From Amborella trichopoda (Eukaryota; Streptophyta; Magnoliopsida; Amborellales; Amborellaceae): DNA of 64,000 bases. The stretch spans positions 3,775,344-3,839,343 of the forward strand of contig NW_006499912.1 of the NCBI RefSeq assembly GCF_000471905.2, written 5' to 3'. Made by a program: the position numbers and the translations under genes. This document shows positions 12,396-25,345 of this stretch, piece after piece (within the stretch, counting starts at the first letter, position 1; the number at the start of each line of letters is the position of its first letter). The notes beneath the pieces are model-generated. The model ran no database searches. It worked only from the letters and a program-made list of their open reading frames with translations, and was not told the origin of the DNA.

Positions 12396-13215
12396 TAAGT
12401 GTGGCCCAAAAAAAAAAGAAAAAAAAAAGAAAGAAAGAAGAAAGAGAAATACATGGATAAGACCAATATAAAAGAAACTAGCAACCATCAATATGAATAT
12501 TCAGTACCTTAATGAATCATGAATCTTAGCAATAACTCAACAGGCATTTATTCCTAAAGAAATGAATCCGATAGCATGGGAATAATTTAAGAAGCAATTA
12601 TTGATCAAGAAATAATAAAGCAAGTGACAAAAAGTCAAATAAGCAAATTAAAATGAAGTGAGGAAAATTACATAGATGGGAGTCAAATGACTAATTGGCC
12701 TCTTGGCATCATGATTAGGGCATAAGCCTCTATTATTTAAATTAAAAATAATAATATTGCTTATCTTTTGGGTAGGGAGATAAGGCAACTAACAAATCGT
12801 CACATGACATCAGATCCTTGTAGGTGATGTTTAAAGTTTAAACTATGAACTTCAAAGGGATACAAATTCCTTTGCTTTGTTCTTAGAGTCTATAATTTTT
12901 CCTCCTTAATGATTCATTCAAACGTGTATGTGTGTGTGCATGGATATCTATAAGAGAGGGGGGAGAGAGGTAGATCAAACCTTAATTTTTTGAAATGTAT
13001 TTTTAAAATGCATTACATAATTTCAATTCAAATTATCTTAAAATTTTAATTGTTTTGAAAGAAGATGAAATATATTCGTATTAAATCATTATAGAAGAAT
13101 TTTGGATGTCCTGTGCTCATGTCTATATCTTATGGTTCATTGGATCAAGCCTCATTCTCTCTCTCCTTAAATTCTATCTTCTAAAGCTTTACAATATAAT
13201 TCATTATTCATACTT
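12396..13215. other. AT-rich intergenic, nothing recognised
   Basis: There is an A/G-rich run at 12404-12450 and a short GT/GA microsatellite around 12926-12970. No coding signal. Confidence 0.4.
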
Positions 13216-13219
13216 TACT

Positions 13220-13700
13220 ATCTAGGTCCTTAGTGACAGTTGGTAGAACGAGTTTCATTATCATTATCATCTGAGCTTATCTCAACTATATGGGCTATCA
13301 TTTCGCACTATCTAAAGTTATTATTCTTATTAAGGCTACAAATCACTATATCTCTTCTCACTATTTCTATCTATATCTTTTCGAGTATTCTACTTGTCAT
13401 TTTAGATCCTTCCACTTGAACCAAATCACTCTCCTAATGGTGTTGTTCTAAGTCGATGTTGCACGTGGCTATGTCACTTAAGTCTATTTTCCCCCATCTT
13501 ATTACATATAAAGCTACTTCTAAATTCTTTCGGATGTATTCATTCCAAATTCTATCCTTTCTTGCCTTGCCACTTATCAATTGCAACATCCTCATCTCAG
13601 CTATAATGATTCTATAAGTATATTGTGTTTTGACGGCTCAACATTCCATCCCACAAAATATGGTTGGTCTTTAGTTTTATTCATATCCTTTAGCTGGTGG
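13220..13700 (-). mobile_element. RTE-type LINE 3' end, degenerate
   Basis: The minus strand reads, with stops, AEMRMLQLISGKARKDRIWN followed by EYIRKNLEVAL and WGKIDLSDIAT-like text. This matches the C-terminal segment (AEMRMLRWMCG..RNEYIR) usual downstream of plant RTE reverse transcriptase. It is the same superfamily as 1-700 but a different part of the element, so probably a separate insertion. Confidence 0.75.
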
Positions 13701-13924
13701 AATGAGTTCTTAAAAAGGACAAGGTCTTATGATGATCTAGTATTTGATTAGAACTAAATTCTTCTCTATTTTATTAATAATTTATCGCTTTTACTGATAC
13801 TCCCTATACAATTTCGCCCCAGGACATACACCTTTGAACTCCACTTTTTTATGCTAATCCCAAGTGATCATGTCTTATTTTCCCAAAGTTTCTTTGCTTC
13901 TCTGTTTTTTGGCTAGTTTGGTTG

Positions 13925-14110
13925 AGAATAGCTTCGGGCCATGGCGGTAGTATTACCGAACTTCATGGTGAGGTCTTTGACTCCATTCTTGCCAAAGGGT
14001 GGAGGCTCAAATCCCTCCATTCTTGCCAAAGGGTAAGGGCCCAAATCCTTGCTGACTTACCACTTTTCAAAAACAAGTAAGGACTCATCATCCCCACTTA
14101 ATTATCCAAA
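13925..14110 (+). repeat. SINE-like short interspersed repeat, copy 3
   Basis: Head 'gggccatggcggtagtatta', tail 'cttaattatccaaaaataaa'. An internal ~30-bp segment 'ccattcttgccaaagggt' is duplicated (about 13982 and 14018). Same family as 2895-3055. Confidence 0.5.
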
Positions 14111-14114
14111 AATA

Positions 14115-14485
14115 AATAAAAGTGTGGTTTGTAAAGTGCACCTATAAAATTTGTTTAGATATTTAGTATTGTCGTCGGTGTGGGAAACTTTATGATGGCT
14201 TGAAAATCTATTTTATCTCTAATCATAAAAAATTAAGATATAAAAAAGTGCTACAGATCATATAGATTTAAACAGACCTAAATATGTTGAAAATAGATGG
14301 TTTGGATAACTTGTTACAAGATACACTTGTTAAGATTTGAATTTTTTTTTCCTTTATTTCGACACGTTTTGAGGTCGAGATGATAGGGTGTTTTCCAAAG
14401 TCGGAACACTCTCTTCTAGAGGATTTTTTAGGTACACCTTACTTCAATGGTATAAGATTGCATCCTTATATAAACATTAAATAAT
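14115..14485. mobile_element. MITE family M1, copy 4
   Basis: 'gatggcttgaaaatctattt' near 14190, 'aagatacacttgtt' near 14320, 'gaggtcgagatgat' near 14370 and 'ccttatataaac' near 14470 follow the M1 order, in the orientation of copy 3. Confidence 0.65.
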
Positions 14486-14526
14486 AGTGTTCTTTCCATA
14501 ATAATAGTTATTATGTAATGTATAAC

Positions 14527-14857
14527 ATAGTTATCAAGATCCGACTGGCTACCGCACTAGTGAAGGTTTTAGTCCAATTAAAACTGGTTTGACCATCGGT
14601 CAAAATGGTAAGATGATATTTTAAAAATAAGAATAATAATTTAAACATTAAATATATTAAAAAAATAATTTTTCAACTTTAGCTAGTGGAACTGGTCAAA
14701 ATTTGATGGTCTGGCCGGCCAAATTGGTCAAATAACGACTTTGACTGATTTTCAACCAAATCAAGTTTTTGCTTTAGACTAGACCATCAAGATACAGGTC
14801 GGCGCTCTAACTGTTCAGACTAGGTGGTCCAAGCTTGTCTTGATAACTATGATTGAT
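14527..14857. mobile_element. MITE with ATAGTTATCAAGA termini, copy 2
   Basis: It begins 'atagttatcaagatccgact' and ends 'aagcttgtcttgataactat', a clear terminal inverted repeat. Internal GGTCAAA / TTTGACC words and a 'ggccggcc' palindrome are present. About 330 bp, non-coding. Same family as 4795-5110. Confidence 0.75.
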
Positions 14858-16125
14858 ATATCCAGCATTTTAAGGCTCGAACGAGGCAACTCGGCCTCAC
14901 CATGTGGACGAGGTGAGTTTTGGACGAGTCAGCTCTACATCATATATATTTTAGTTTAAGTATATATTACTACCTCATTTCTAAGTCATATTTGTAAAAG
15001 TGATTTTTTTGGTTAATACTACTATCCAATGTTCAAACATTCCAGGTTTGAATGCCCATGACAGCTACCAAAACTTCAAACATTGGATATATCTAAGGCC
15101 AACGATACCAAGATTCCATTATTAGGAAGACAATATTGTTGGGAAGTGGAATGATAAACCATTCATTTCAAAATTACGAAAATATCAGGCGTTAGTTTTT
15201 ATAAAAAAAATAGTATTTTATATTAAAAAATGTGCTATTTCTTTAAATATTTTCCCTTCAGCTTTTCCCCAATTTTTCCTCATATAATGCTGGTTACCAT
15301 TTCAAATTAGAAATCGACCAGTTATCTTTCCTTTGTGATTTTTTTTTTTTTTTTACACCTTTATGGAGGCATGAAAAAATTTCTTGCCATAAATTTTAAC
15401 AAATTTTCCAATTTTTCATGAAGCTTATAATGCTGGTTACCAATTCAAATTAGAAATGGACCTACCAGTTGTCTTTCCATTATGATTTTTTTTTTTTTTT
15501 TTTCACCTTTCTTGATGCATGAAAAAATATCTTGCCATAAATTTTAACAAAGTTTCCAATTTTTCATGAACCTTTTACACTTCTTGCCTCCACTTTTTTG
15601 ATGCATCATCATCCTTCACATCATGTTTCACAATTCCTTTTTTTCTTTTGAATATTATGTTTCACAATTCCTTTTATACATAAAAAAATGTAGCTGCGAC
15701 CATCATCTACATGAGTAGCTCTTCAAATTCCTTTACACAATAAAAATTGTAACTGTAACCATCATCCAAATGGGTAACTCTTCATATGCCTAAAATGCTA
15801 TAACAACAATTTGGGTGCCTCTTCATGGGATATATATGTCCATGTGGTAGTTTAAGAGGCAGTTAAGATGCATGCTGCTCATAGTTGCATCTTCACTGGG
15901 GTGGGTAAACATAGGCACTTCTATTTTGGGATTGCATGCAACCAGATTGGTACCTTTCCCTTAGATGTAAACTGGGATAGTTAGGATGTCAAGAAAATTT
16001 GTTGGATTTTAAGTGTGGTCACTGATACATGCCCCCATCAATTTGATTGTCGGAAAGACCTCTTCTTCTTTTTTTTTGTGGGCTAGGTCAGCCGGGAAAG
16101 GGTCCCCTACTTATTTTAATGGATG
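14858..16125. other. Intergenic with a 143-bp tandem duplication
   Basis: A unit beginning 'ataatgctggttacca' occurs at 15284 and 15427, and both contain a long T-run and 'cttgccataaattttaacaa'. Next to it (15600-15790) are weaker repeats of 'tttcacaattcctttt' and 'aaccatcatc'. No gene is seen. Confidence 0.6.
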
Positions 16126-16129
16126 TGGT

Positions 16130-16545
16130 TCATATATGGTTACAACCTTAAACAATTAAGTTAAGGCGCACCTCTAAATTTTATCATAAATATAATTTTG
16201 GTGTCAAAAATTCGCAGGATGGCTTGAAAATCTATTTTTATCTCTACATATAAGATCTTCTATTTTCATCTCTAAATATAAGATCTTAAGTTCCAAAAAC
16301 AGTTTAAATCAGGTATATCTATAAACGCTTAAAAATGGACGATCTAGATAATTTGTTGCAAGATACAACATTTTGAGGACTCAAAAAAAAAATTTATTTT
16401 CATATTCATACATCTCGATGTCAAGATGATCAATTAGAGGTTTTTCCAACATCAAAACAACTTGCTATGATGGATTTTTGAAGGACACCTTAATTCTACA
16501 TTTTAAAAGTTGCCACCTTATATAAACTTTTTCCTATTTTAATTA
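16130..16545. mobile_element. MITE family M1, copy 5
   Basis: A good copy. It starts with 'ggttacaaccttaaacaatt' and 'aaggcgcacctc', has 'gatggcttgaaaatctattt' and 'catctcgatgtcaagatgat' inside, and ends 'ccaccttatataaacttttt'. It faces copy 6 in inverted orientation. Confidence 0.75.
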
Positions 16546-17079
16546 CTACTATAAGTATACTACACTGGATGTTCGCCATATTTGAAATTAAAAGAAGGGA
16601 AGGTCATCAAAATCAAAATGAACTTAATTTTTTTAATGAATTTAACAATTTACTCTTTTCCAACTATTCCCACTCATGGTCGTGTGTATTTTGATAGGTA
16701 ATTTGAAAATAAATCGAAATATATCGGTAAAATGCTAAATAGTTTATCTTTATTGTGTATTTTGATAAATTTCCCTTAAATGAATGTTTAGAAAATCAGA
16801 TGGCCTAACACGTAAAGTGTAACATCTGAATGTCTAGCCCCATGCTTTGCTTGTTCATTTGTGATCTAATTACTTGCCTGATTATATGATTGACCATTGG
16901 CAATCACGGAATCGCCGTAGAGAGCTTTCTTGATTGTTGGGAAGATAGCGCTCTTGTCAAAGAGTAAAGCAAATTAAAGTACAACTATAATGCAAATCAA
17001 CCATAAAAACTACCAGATACTAATAGAAAATCAATCAATAAGAAATATAGTGAAAAAGAAGCACTTAACAATGAAAAAA

Positions 17080-17465
17080 ATTTAAATAAGGTTTCAACCT
17101 TAAAATGTAGAATTAAGGTGCACCTCAAAAATCCATCATAAAAGATTGTGTTGATGTTGGAAAACCCTCAAACTGATCATCTCATCATAGAGATATATGA
17201 ATATGAAAAGAAAAAAAGTTTTCAAGTCCTAAAAATAATGTATCTTGCAACACATTATATATGGACTAGTTATTTTCAAGTGTTTATAGATCTACTTGAT
17301 TTGAACCATTTTTAGAGTTAAGATTTTATAATTAGAGATGAAAATAGATTCTCAAGCCATCCAAAGAATTTTTTACACCAAAATTATATTTATTATAAAA
17401 TTTGGAGGTGCGACTTAATTTGATTGTTTAAGGTTGCAACCTTCTACAAACCACAACCCATAACA
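17080..17465. mobile_element. MITE family M1, copy 6 (inverted relative to copy 5)
   Basis: It starts 'ataaggtttcaaccttaaaa' and ends 'gtttaaggttgcaacctt', with 'ggtgcacctcaaaaatccat' and 'aaatttggaggtgcgact' as inner parts of the terminal inverted repeat. It is one of the most complete copies, about 386 bp, with no coding capacity. The tip carries the palindrome aaggttgcaacctt. Confidence 0.75.
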
Positions 17466-18515
17466 ATAGAGGGAAAAACTTTCTGAGATGGAAAAATTTA
17501 CCAAACCCTACAAAGGGACTTACACAATACTCCTTAACATGCTTCCAACAATTCTACTACTGCCCTTGTGGTATCTGGTATGGCAATGTTTCAATCATCG
17601 TAACTTCTTGGTAAGCTTGCTATATGAACTTATTTACAATAAAAAAAACTGGCTCAAAGTCCCTCCAGGCCTCCACAACATAAACAGTCGAGGTACCCCA
17701 CTCCATTACAAATCTTAAGTCTTTGCATGGCTTGCAATTTGAACAAGTTAGTCATAGTTGGACTGCCTACGGCAAAGAGAGATCACCATTTTGAATATCT
17801 ACTTGTTGTGCTAGAACGCAAAGGAAAGGCTAGACCACCTTCAACCCCATTGTTTGTTTTCTCTACATATCTGGTGCCATGAATTGGATTCTTTTGAAAT
17901 GCAATGAGTGATGCTAAGTACAATTAAACAATTATCTGCACAATGGTTCTCTCCAGCTATCTTAAAAGGCAGGCGTGTGCTGTGGAAAATTATATTGTAA
18001 CAACATTATTGTTGCTATGATTAGAGAGCCATAAAAGAGCCTTCCAAGACACTGTAAGTTCAATCCATATACTCAAAAGGTAAAAGTCTCTACCAATAAT
18101 CATATCTTGGCCTAAAGTTCGGAATAAGCTTTGGGAATATAGTAATCGGATTTCATTACCCACTTCAGAGATACAGTTAAATATTCCCGCGAAGACGGAC
18201 AAAGCCAGTTTGATAGAAGGCACCAATGAAAGGGATGGTGAACCTAAATTTTGATAGAAGTCACCAACCCCAATCATAGGAATAGATTGGGTGATCCTCC
18301 CCTTCTTAGGGCCCTTTTTATCATGTTTTGTAAATGACTGGAATATAAAGAGATGGTACAAGGATAAGACTAGATAGCTAATTATCGAAAGGGACTCCAA
18401 AAATGTCATCCAAGCATTAAAGTAATACACCCCTGAGCAATTGTAGCCTAGTAGGCAAATTTAGAGAATTGTCAGGGGGCAACAAATCTCCTCAACTATC
18501 TTCAAGGGTTGTACT
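17466..18515. other. Intergenic, nothing firmly recognised
   Basis: Open frames at 17488-17718 (+) and 17990-18430 (-) show no family motif. Since copia pol begins just to the right on the minus strand, part of this may be 3' flank or a lost 3' LTR, but I found no match to the LTR at 20877-21408. Confidence 0.4.
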
Positions 18516-18519
18516 TGTA

Positions 18520-20830
18520 CTTTGGCAGGCTCTTCTTATTATGCATCTTCTCCAGCTACATCATTTGATTTTCTAACACAGCACAAATGTAGTAGTAATG
18601 AACACCGATGTAATTTGTCATAAAAGGCCCGGTAGCATTTGGCAAGATATATAGGACTCTATCAAAAATAACCACATATTGGTCTTGTTCCAAGCCCAAT
18701 ATCTGTGACATCTCCTGCCCTTCTTGCACAGCAGCAACATCTTTTCTGCTGCAGAAGAGCAGTACACTTCTATAACCTGAATTGCCATGACATTATTCCC
18801 CCTACAAAAGTGAATAAACAACTAGTTATTGACTTTCTTGAATCAATATCCCTGATCTTATCAACATCTATGAAACCCTCTAATATATGCTTTTAAGTTT
18901 CCAAAACATATTTCTGATGCATCTCTTCTGTACTTGAGTTTTCATTTCATTTACTGCTGAATATTCTTCGCCTGGGTTTTGAAGGAACCTACATATTACT
19001 CCAACAACATGTGACATATTACTGCATGCATTAAACACCCCTCTACTGAACCATATTGAATCTTCTACATCACTTTCTTCTCATTCTCGCTTGAAGGATA
19101 ATATTTAGAATTTAATTTGAAGTGGCATATGTGTAATGTGCCTACTTGATGTCCATTCTTTAAAGTAGATCTTTCATGCAACTTGTTAATGTACTTATCC
19201 TAAAAACAACCACTACTACTTTACTTTTTTATCATCAGAATTCTACATGCCTGAAATATGTTGTGATGATCTCAACTCTATCATATCAAAGATTTGTTCA
19301 ACTCCTTTTTCAAGATGTTAATCATTTGAATGTAGTGCCCAACTATTAGCACATCAACTACATAGAACACAAGGATACTAGAAGTTTCCTCTATAAAGCT
19401 TCTTGTTATATACGCAATGATCAACAATAGTTCTCTTATAACCATGAATAAGTGAAATTTTTCATACCGTTACCTAGGGAATTCTTTCACCTATATAGTT
19501 TTTTTCTTGAGGTTACAAACCAAGTGATTCTTCACCCTTTAATAGAAACCCTTTTGGCTGCTCCACATAAATCTTCTCCTCCTCCATATCACAAAGAAGG
19601 AGGGTAGTTTTAACATCTAACTGCTCTATTTCGAGATTCATGTTTGTTGTTAACTTCAATATCACTTTAATAGAAAAACTTTTACCATTGGAGAAAATAT
19701 TTTGTCAAAATCAACTGCCTTCTTTTACTTTGAAGCCTTTTAACACTAACATTGCCTTACTTGATTTACTTATCATCTCTTTATGCTTTATTTTGAATAT
19801 GTGCCTTTCTACCCTTTGGTAAACAAACCAAGTCATCGATGTTTTTATGCAAGCAATCTATTTTCTCTTGAATAGCTTTCCTGCATCCACCATTATAGTC
19901 ATCAAGTTGAGCGCCATGAGAATTTTCTGGTTCATCACCATTACTGAAAAAAATATACTCTATGACAGGATACCTCCATAAGAGCTGAGGTTGTTTACCT
20001 AACCTAGTAGATAGGGTGCAGTGTGTTCGTTCTTATGAAGGCAACTCCCTCTGCTCACATTTACTTGCCATAGGTTCACCACCATCAAGTAATTATTTAT
20101 CTTCATCACCATAATTTTTTCTTTGGAGAAGAATTGAACCTAAGGATGACAAGTCATCAATAGGACCCTAAGACGTCTAAAGCTTGTCAAAATCCTCAAC
20201 TGTTATTGTTTATTATTACTTCTTCTTCTAAGTTTTCACAACTTATCGGCATATGTCAACAAAAAAAAATGTATTGGCAGCCTCACCATCAATCTTCAAG
20301 CGCTGCTCTTTGAATACATGTACAAAGGCCTTCCAACTAAACACCTCCAAGTGTGAGCATGAGAAATCTTTGCCTAACACCACCTTTCTAGTACATCATG
20401 CTCTAACTGATAAGAGGGAGATCGATCAATTACATGGCATAAGAATTCATTGGCTTCAACCCAAAAATTTTGAGGCAATTTTGCAGGGAAAAAAACTTAT
20501 TCTTAATTCTTTCTACGATGATGTGATTCATCATCTTCGTTGCACATTTGTCTTAGGGGTCACAAGGGATTGATGTTCTCATGCCATACTTTAACCCTCA
20601 AAACCTTGAGATGTATTTTCTTTTGATATCTATGTGAATGTGCTTTAGAATTTGTGTCTACCATAGCTTGGAAACTCTAAATTTCAAATAATTCAACCTC
20701 ACCTTTCATATCAAATATCCGCACTTTCCTCGAAGAATCATACATGAAAGTAACAAAATAAGAAGCACTACCAATGGTTTTAAAGTCTATAGTGCTGAGC
20801 TCATCCAATCGAGCCTTAACAAAATTGCGA
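18520..20830 (-). mobile_element. Ty1/copia pol remnant (integrase, RT, RNase H)
   Basis: On the minus strand the domains come in copia order. The integrase core has GSASYFVTFMYDSSRKVRIF near 20700-20780. The integrase C-terminal side has LPQNFWVEANEF and 'IDRSPS' near 20400-20500. The RT has a CRKAIQEKIDCLHKN segment near 19860 and QPKGFLLKGEESL near 19520-19560. The RNase H has GGIMSWQFRLQKCTAL-like text near 18750-18810 and a decayed NATGPFMTNYIGVHYYY stretch near 18600-18650. Stops and frameshifts occur throughout. The gag part is missing: the integrase lies next to the LTR. Confidence 0.85.
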
Positions 20831-20876
20831 ATGTGCGTGACCAAACCTAGATACGGGACAAAATACATCAAAATTT

Positions 20877-21408
20877 GTGTGTGTGAATGAGTGAAAATCA
20901 AAAGAAAATAAATAAATAAACATTAATACCAAGATTTATGTGGTTTACCTTCTAAAGCTACGTCCACGGGAGAAAGAGATCATATCCAATAATAGTTACA
21001 AGTTCTACCACTAGGCAAGCTTTCTTGGGCTTCTTTGATTTCTTCTAGAGGCTTTCCTTCCCTAAGATTTCCTTCTCTGATGTTCTTCTCTCTCACACAT
21101 AGACTTTCTTCTCTTTTCTCTCTAATTAGCTTCTCTCTCTCTCCCTCTCTTTCCTTCTTCCTCTCCCTAAAAGAAGGCGTTCTTATATGTATTTTCTTAT
21201 ACTCCCAGGCTCTCTGTAAATGGAGAGACACACCCCAAGAAGAGGACCACATTAATCACTTGAAAGGGAAAGAGACTTACACAAAGCCTCAACATGAGGC
21301 TTCCCTTTTTATGTAGGAAGATTTTGATGAGATTTGTTCTCACTCAAGATCATCTCCACATCCTCCTGTGGCATTTTCCTTTTATATGGGATTTGATATC
21401 TTTTAACA
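20877..21408 (-). mobile_element. Putative Ty1/copia LTR, about 530 bp
   Basis: On the minus strand it begins TGTTAAAAGATATCAAATCC at 21408 and ends CACACACA at 20877, i.e. TG..CA ends as in LTRs. It holds TATA-like 'tataagaaaatacatataag', a GA-rich leader and 'tctcccgtggacgtagctt'. It lies directly upstream of the copia pol remnant on the same strand, so it is best read as the 5' LTR. I saw no tRNA primer site downstream and no matching 3' LTR. Open frames over the GA/CT run are low complexity. Confidence 0.65.
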
Positions 21409-21415
21409 AACCCTC

Positions 21416-24400
21416 CTAATTTAATTTTTTTGGATAAATCAGTGGGGATGACGAACCCCTACCCATTTTTTTAGTTTTTATTAATACTATAATAAAGGTT
21501 ATATGTGGACAGTTACAAATACAAGCACTACACAACCCTTTTGAGGGGGACGTTGGCAAGGTCCTGCAAAATGAAAGGAATTCCAAAATCAGGGGGATGG
21601 GCCCGCCATACAATGGCTTGAGCCATAGATGCCGCACTCTTTGCCAAACAATCAGCGGCCATGTTCGCCTCCTGGAAGGCGTGTGATATCTTCCAATGGT
21701 GATCAGTGAAGGAGAAGGGATTTGTCTTGCAATTGGACAACAAGGTGCGCAGCCTCCAAGGGGCCAAGCTATGGGGGTGAGCTCCACTAACAATTTAGAG
21801 TCGCTCTCAATGATGAGTGGGCGGCAGTCCAACTCCTGTGCAAGAGAGATGCCCCAATCCAAAGCATGAAATTCTGCTGCATTGTTAGATGAGGGGCCAA
21901 GAGGGGTGGAAAACACTGCTACAAAACCTTATGTGTCATTTCTAATGATCCCCCCACAACCCCTAGTGCCCAGATTACCAAGGGACGAACCATCGATGTT
22001 GAGCATGAAGTGGCCCATGGGAGGGAAGGACCATGCAATCTAGATCGATGTGGAAGGGGGTTCAGTATGCCACTGAAGCCTGAGGTTCGTGGAGATGTGG
22101 CATTTTGATGGGTGAAAAGATCATCCATTCCCTTCTGCAAGCTTGCTGACAAAGTGGGTGATGCGCCCCAGTAGTTGCTCCATCAAATACCTTCGACCGT
22201 TGTGGATACGTGCATTGCGCTCTGCCTATATGAACTAGACAGTAGTGGATAAGGTGGAAAGACATAAATTGTTCATCCCTTTGGATTTGAACGAAATTTG
22301 AGTCATTTTGTCATCATCATGGTCGGGGTTTTGCTCGAGTGATATACTTTTTCGAACGTCCAGAGAATGGATAGCTATAATACCTTGAAGACACACACTG
22401 CATAATAATATGGTTAGTGGATTCCTCCTCTTGGAGGCAAAATGGGCATCTGGTAACCAAAGGAAGCCCCTTAGATTGGAGCAAGGCCATGGTAGGGAGT
22501 CGAGAGTGCAACGCAAGCCAGGAAAACCACTTCTCTCTAGGATGGGATGGGGTTTTCCAGAGGACTTTTTAAGGCTGGCAGAGTCAGGGCACTTTGCCTG
22601 ATGTGATCCCAAGCACTAGCCACTGAAAACTTACCATGAGCTAAGTGTATCCATACCAACTAATCCTGAGAGGGATGGAGCAGTAATACATGAGAGTAAA
22701 CCTCCTCCCAAACACAAATGAGAGGGACCACCTTTGGGGTGTGCCTTGGATATAATCTAAAGCCTTGGGCTTAGCCAGGTTGTCAAGTCTCTTGTGAACC
22801 TCCACACCGTACTTCTCCCATAAAGAGCTCTCTGATAGCCATGGGTCAGCCCGGAAGTCAACCAACTGACCATCTCCAACTATCTATCACACATTACCTT
22901 GCAGTCTTTTCAATCCCAAGGCCACACCCTTCCAAACATGAGAGTAGCTTTTAGGTTGGGCAAACCAGATCGATGAATGGCAGAAGTATTGGTGCTTGAA
23001 GAATTCTCCAAGCTAGCTTCATCATGTCCGCCATGTTAAAATCGTGAGTCTGACGAATCCCAAGGCCCCCTTCATCAGTTTTCCGACATATAATCTCCCA
23101 GGTCACCAAGTGTAAGCCCCTATTTTTGTCATCCCTACCCACAAGAAATTACTTTGGAGTCTCTCGATCATATTGCAAGTGTGGCAGGGGAGGTAGAAAG
23201 AGAACAACCAATAAATGGAGAGGCAGAAAGAATTGATTTCAACTATTGAAGCAGGCCTGTGAAGGAAAAGGATAGGTTTGCCAAGAGCCTATTTGACCAA
23301 TGGTTTTTCCAATAAGACTATGGCAGTGTAGATGTCTTAGAGTGCCATGGAAGAGAGGGAGGCCAAGATACCTGGCAGGAAGGTCACCTAGTTCGAACTA
23401 AAGTACATGAAGCACTTGTGCTCTCAAATTGGACCGAACTTCAAAGAACATAGCCTTGCTCTTATTGCTGTTTAATTTCTGACCAGTCACCCCACAGAAG
23501 TTATCAATGATCTGTTCAATGACAATAGCCACTGGGACTGATGCCTCGCAAAAGATAAGGGCATCGTCTGCATAAAGGGGGTGATTGACCACATAGTTAC
23601 ATCCTGAAAGAAAAATAGGGGGAGGGAGTTATTAGCAGTGCTAGCCTCAATCATTCTACTAAGATAGTCCGAAGGAAAAGATATGGGGATAGTGGGTGTC
23701 CTTGTCTGAGGCCTCTCTTGCTTTTAAAATAACCCACTAGGGATCCATTGTGCAGGATAGAGAATGAGGATTTGGTCCGGTTGCGTTTTTGTGGCACAAG
23801 GAAATGAACTCGTTTGCCATGAGGATGTTATCAGTGATCAACCTTCCACTAAGGAATGCTGCCTGGAATGGGTGAATATAGTCGTCAAGTACCCTCCTCA
23901 GGCTATTTTCCACAACCTTGCTTATGATTTTATAAAAATACATTACATAGGTCAATAGGTCTAAAATCCTTCATAGTTGTGGGGCAGGTGACCTTGGGAA
24001 TCAAACAGACGAAGGTCAAATTTACCTCCTTGAGGAACTTGCCTTTAACCAAAAAGTCTTTAAGTGCACTTAAGAGATCAGCCTTGACAACCTCCCAACT
24101 GAACTTGTAAAATTCTACCCCAAACCATCTGATCTTGGAGCGCTCTCTGATTTCATGTCCCATATACACTCTCTAATTTCCTCTAAGGAGATGTCCTTTG
24201 TTAAGGCCTCACATTGCAGTTGTGTGAGTCGCATATCTGGAAGGAATAACCGACGGTCCCATAAGGATAGCCTCCTGTGTTTCAGGGGCTAAGAGCTCCT
24301 CAAAGTAAGAGATCATATGACTTTCAATGGCTTTGGGGTCTAAAATTTGAGTGCCATTGGAATCCTTAAGGAAAGCAATTTTGCCATGCCGCCTTCTAAC

Positions 24401-25345
24401 AACAATGAACATATGGAAGAATTTTGTGTTAGAGTCCCCCTCTTTGAGCCAAATTTTTTGTGATTTTTGTCTCTACATACATTCTTCTTGTACTAGGTAC
24501 TGCTTCAACTGGGATGTAAGTTGGGCTTCTTCTATGTTAAGAGCAATGTCATTGGGGTTTGGGTTGATCATATCATGCAGAGCCGATAGTCTATCTCTGG
24601 TGTCTCTCTTATCTTTATGATGACTATGCCAAATGACATTTTGTTCCATCTAGAGATATCTCCACGCAATCTCTTGAGTTTAGCTACAAATCAATACATT
24701 GGAGTGCCCCCCACCTTCCCGTGCCACGATTGCTTGATGAGATTCATGAAGTCTGATGCATCATGCCATATGGTAAAATATCGAAAAAGGTTTGAGGCCT
24801 GTTGGTGGGGTGGGGGAGGGGGGGATCAGTAAAGGGGAGTGATATGAGGTAGCTCTAAGTAGGAGTTCAACTCGGACTTCTGGCATAGATAACAACCACT
24901 CTGTATTAACCAATGCTCTATCAAATCGCTCTTGAATGAACCGAGTCTCATAACTATTATTCAACCATGAGAACCAGCCCTCGATGACCCCAAGTCAACA
25001 TGGGCACAGTCCATGAGCATCTTAGCAAAACTCGCAGAGTCAGAACTAATCTCATTGCGACCACCACACTTCTCGCTCCGATCAAGAATAGAATTAAAGT
25101 CCCCAGTTAAAAGCCACGCCTTCAATATACTGAGTTTGATGTATCTTAGGCGGTCCCACAAAACCTTCCCTTCTAACATTGAGTTTCTGCCACACACCTG
25201 TAATGATAAAGGAAATGCCTATGCTAGGACAAGAAACTTCTGCAGTAATAGCTTGATGAGAAGTCTAGAATTGTGTAAATATTTGGGTTCCATAATAATT
25301 CTAGACTTCTCATCTAACTCATTGAACACAAAAGAATTCTAAAAA
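21416..25345 (-). mobile_element. L1-type LINE, near full pol but frameshifted
   Basis: Minus-strand order: endonuclease (LLTGDFNSILDRSEKCGG at 25070-25110; RFDRALVNTEWL near 24910; a frameshift lies between them), reverse transcriptase (LIPKV..DFRPIDLCN near 23960; YKIISKVVENSLRRVLDDYI near 23900; YADDALIFCEA near 23560), the GGLGIRQTHDFNMA block near 23060, a zinc-finger RVT domain (CPFCLQEEESTNHIIMQC near 22410) and an RNase H-like domain (SDSKLLVEL near 21800, HAFQEANMAADCLA near 21670). Several frameshifts and stops make it inactive. The left edge merges with the SINE-like tail motif at 21420-21475. The N-terminal endonuclease and any ORF1 were not recognised, so it is probably 5' truncated. 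Confidence 0.88.
25255..25314. repeat. Perfect 18-bp inverted repeat (hairpin)
   Basis: gatgagaagtctagaatt at 25255-25272 is exactly complementary to aattctagacttctcatc at 25297-25314, with a 24-bp loop. It is at the 5' edge of the L1 remnant. Confidence 0.9.

Noticed and set aside
20980-21316. Overlapping open frames on both strands
   Set aside because: They lie in the GA/CT-rich leader part of the putative LTR.
22410-22601. Plus-strand frames across 21.5-25.3 kb
   Set aside because: Shadows of the minus-strand L1 coding sequence.
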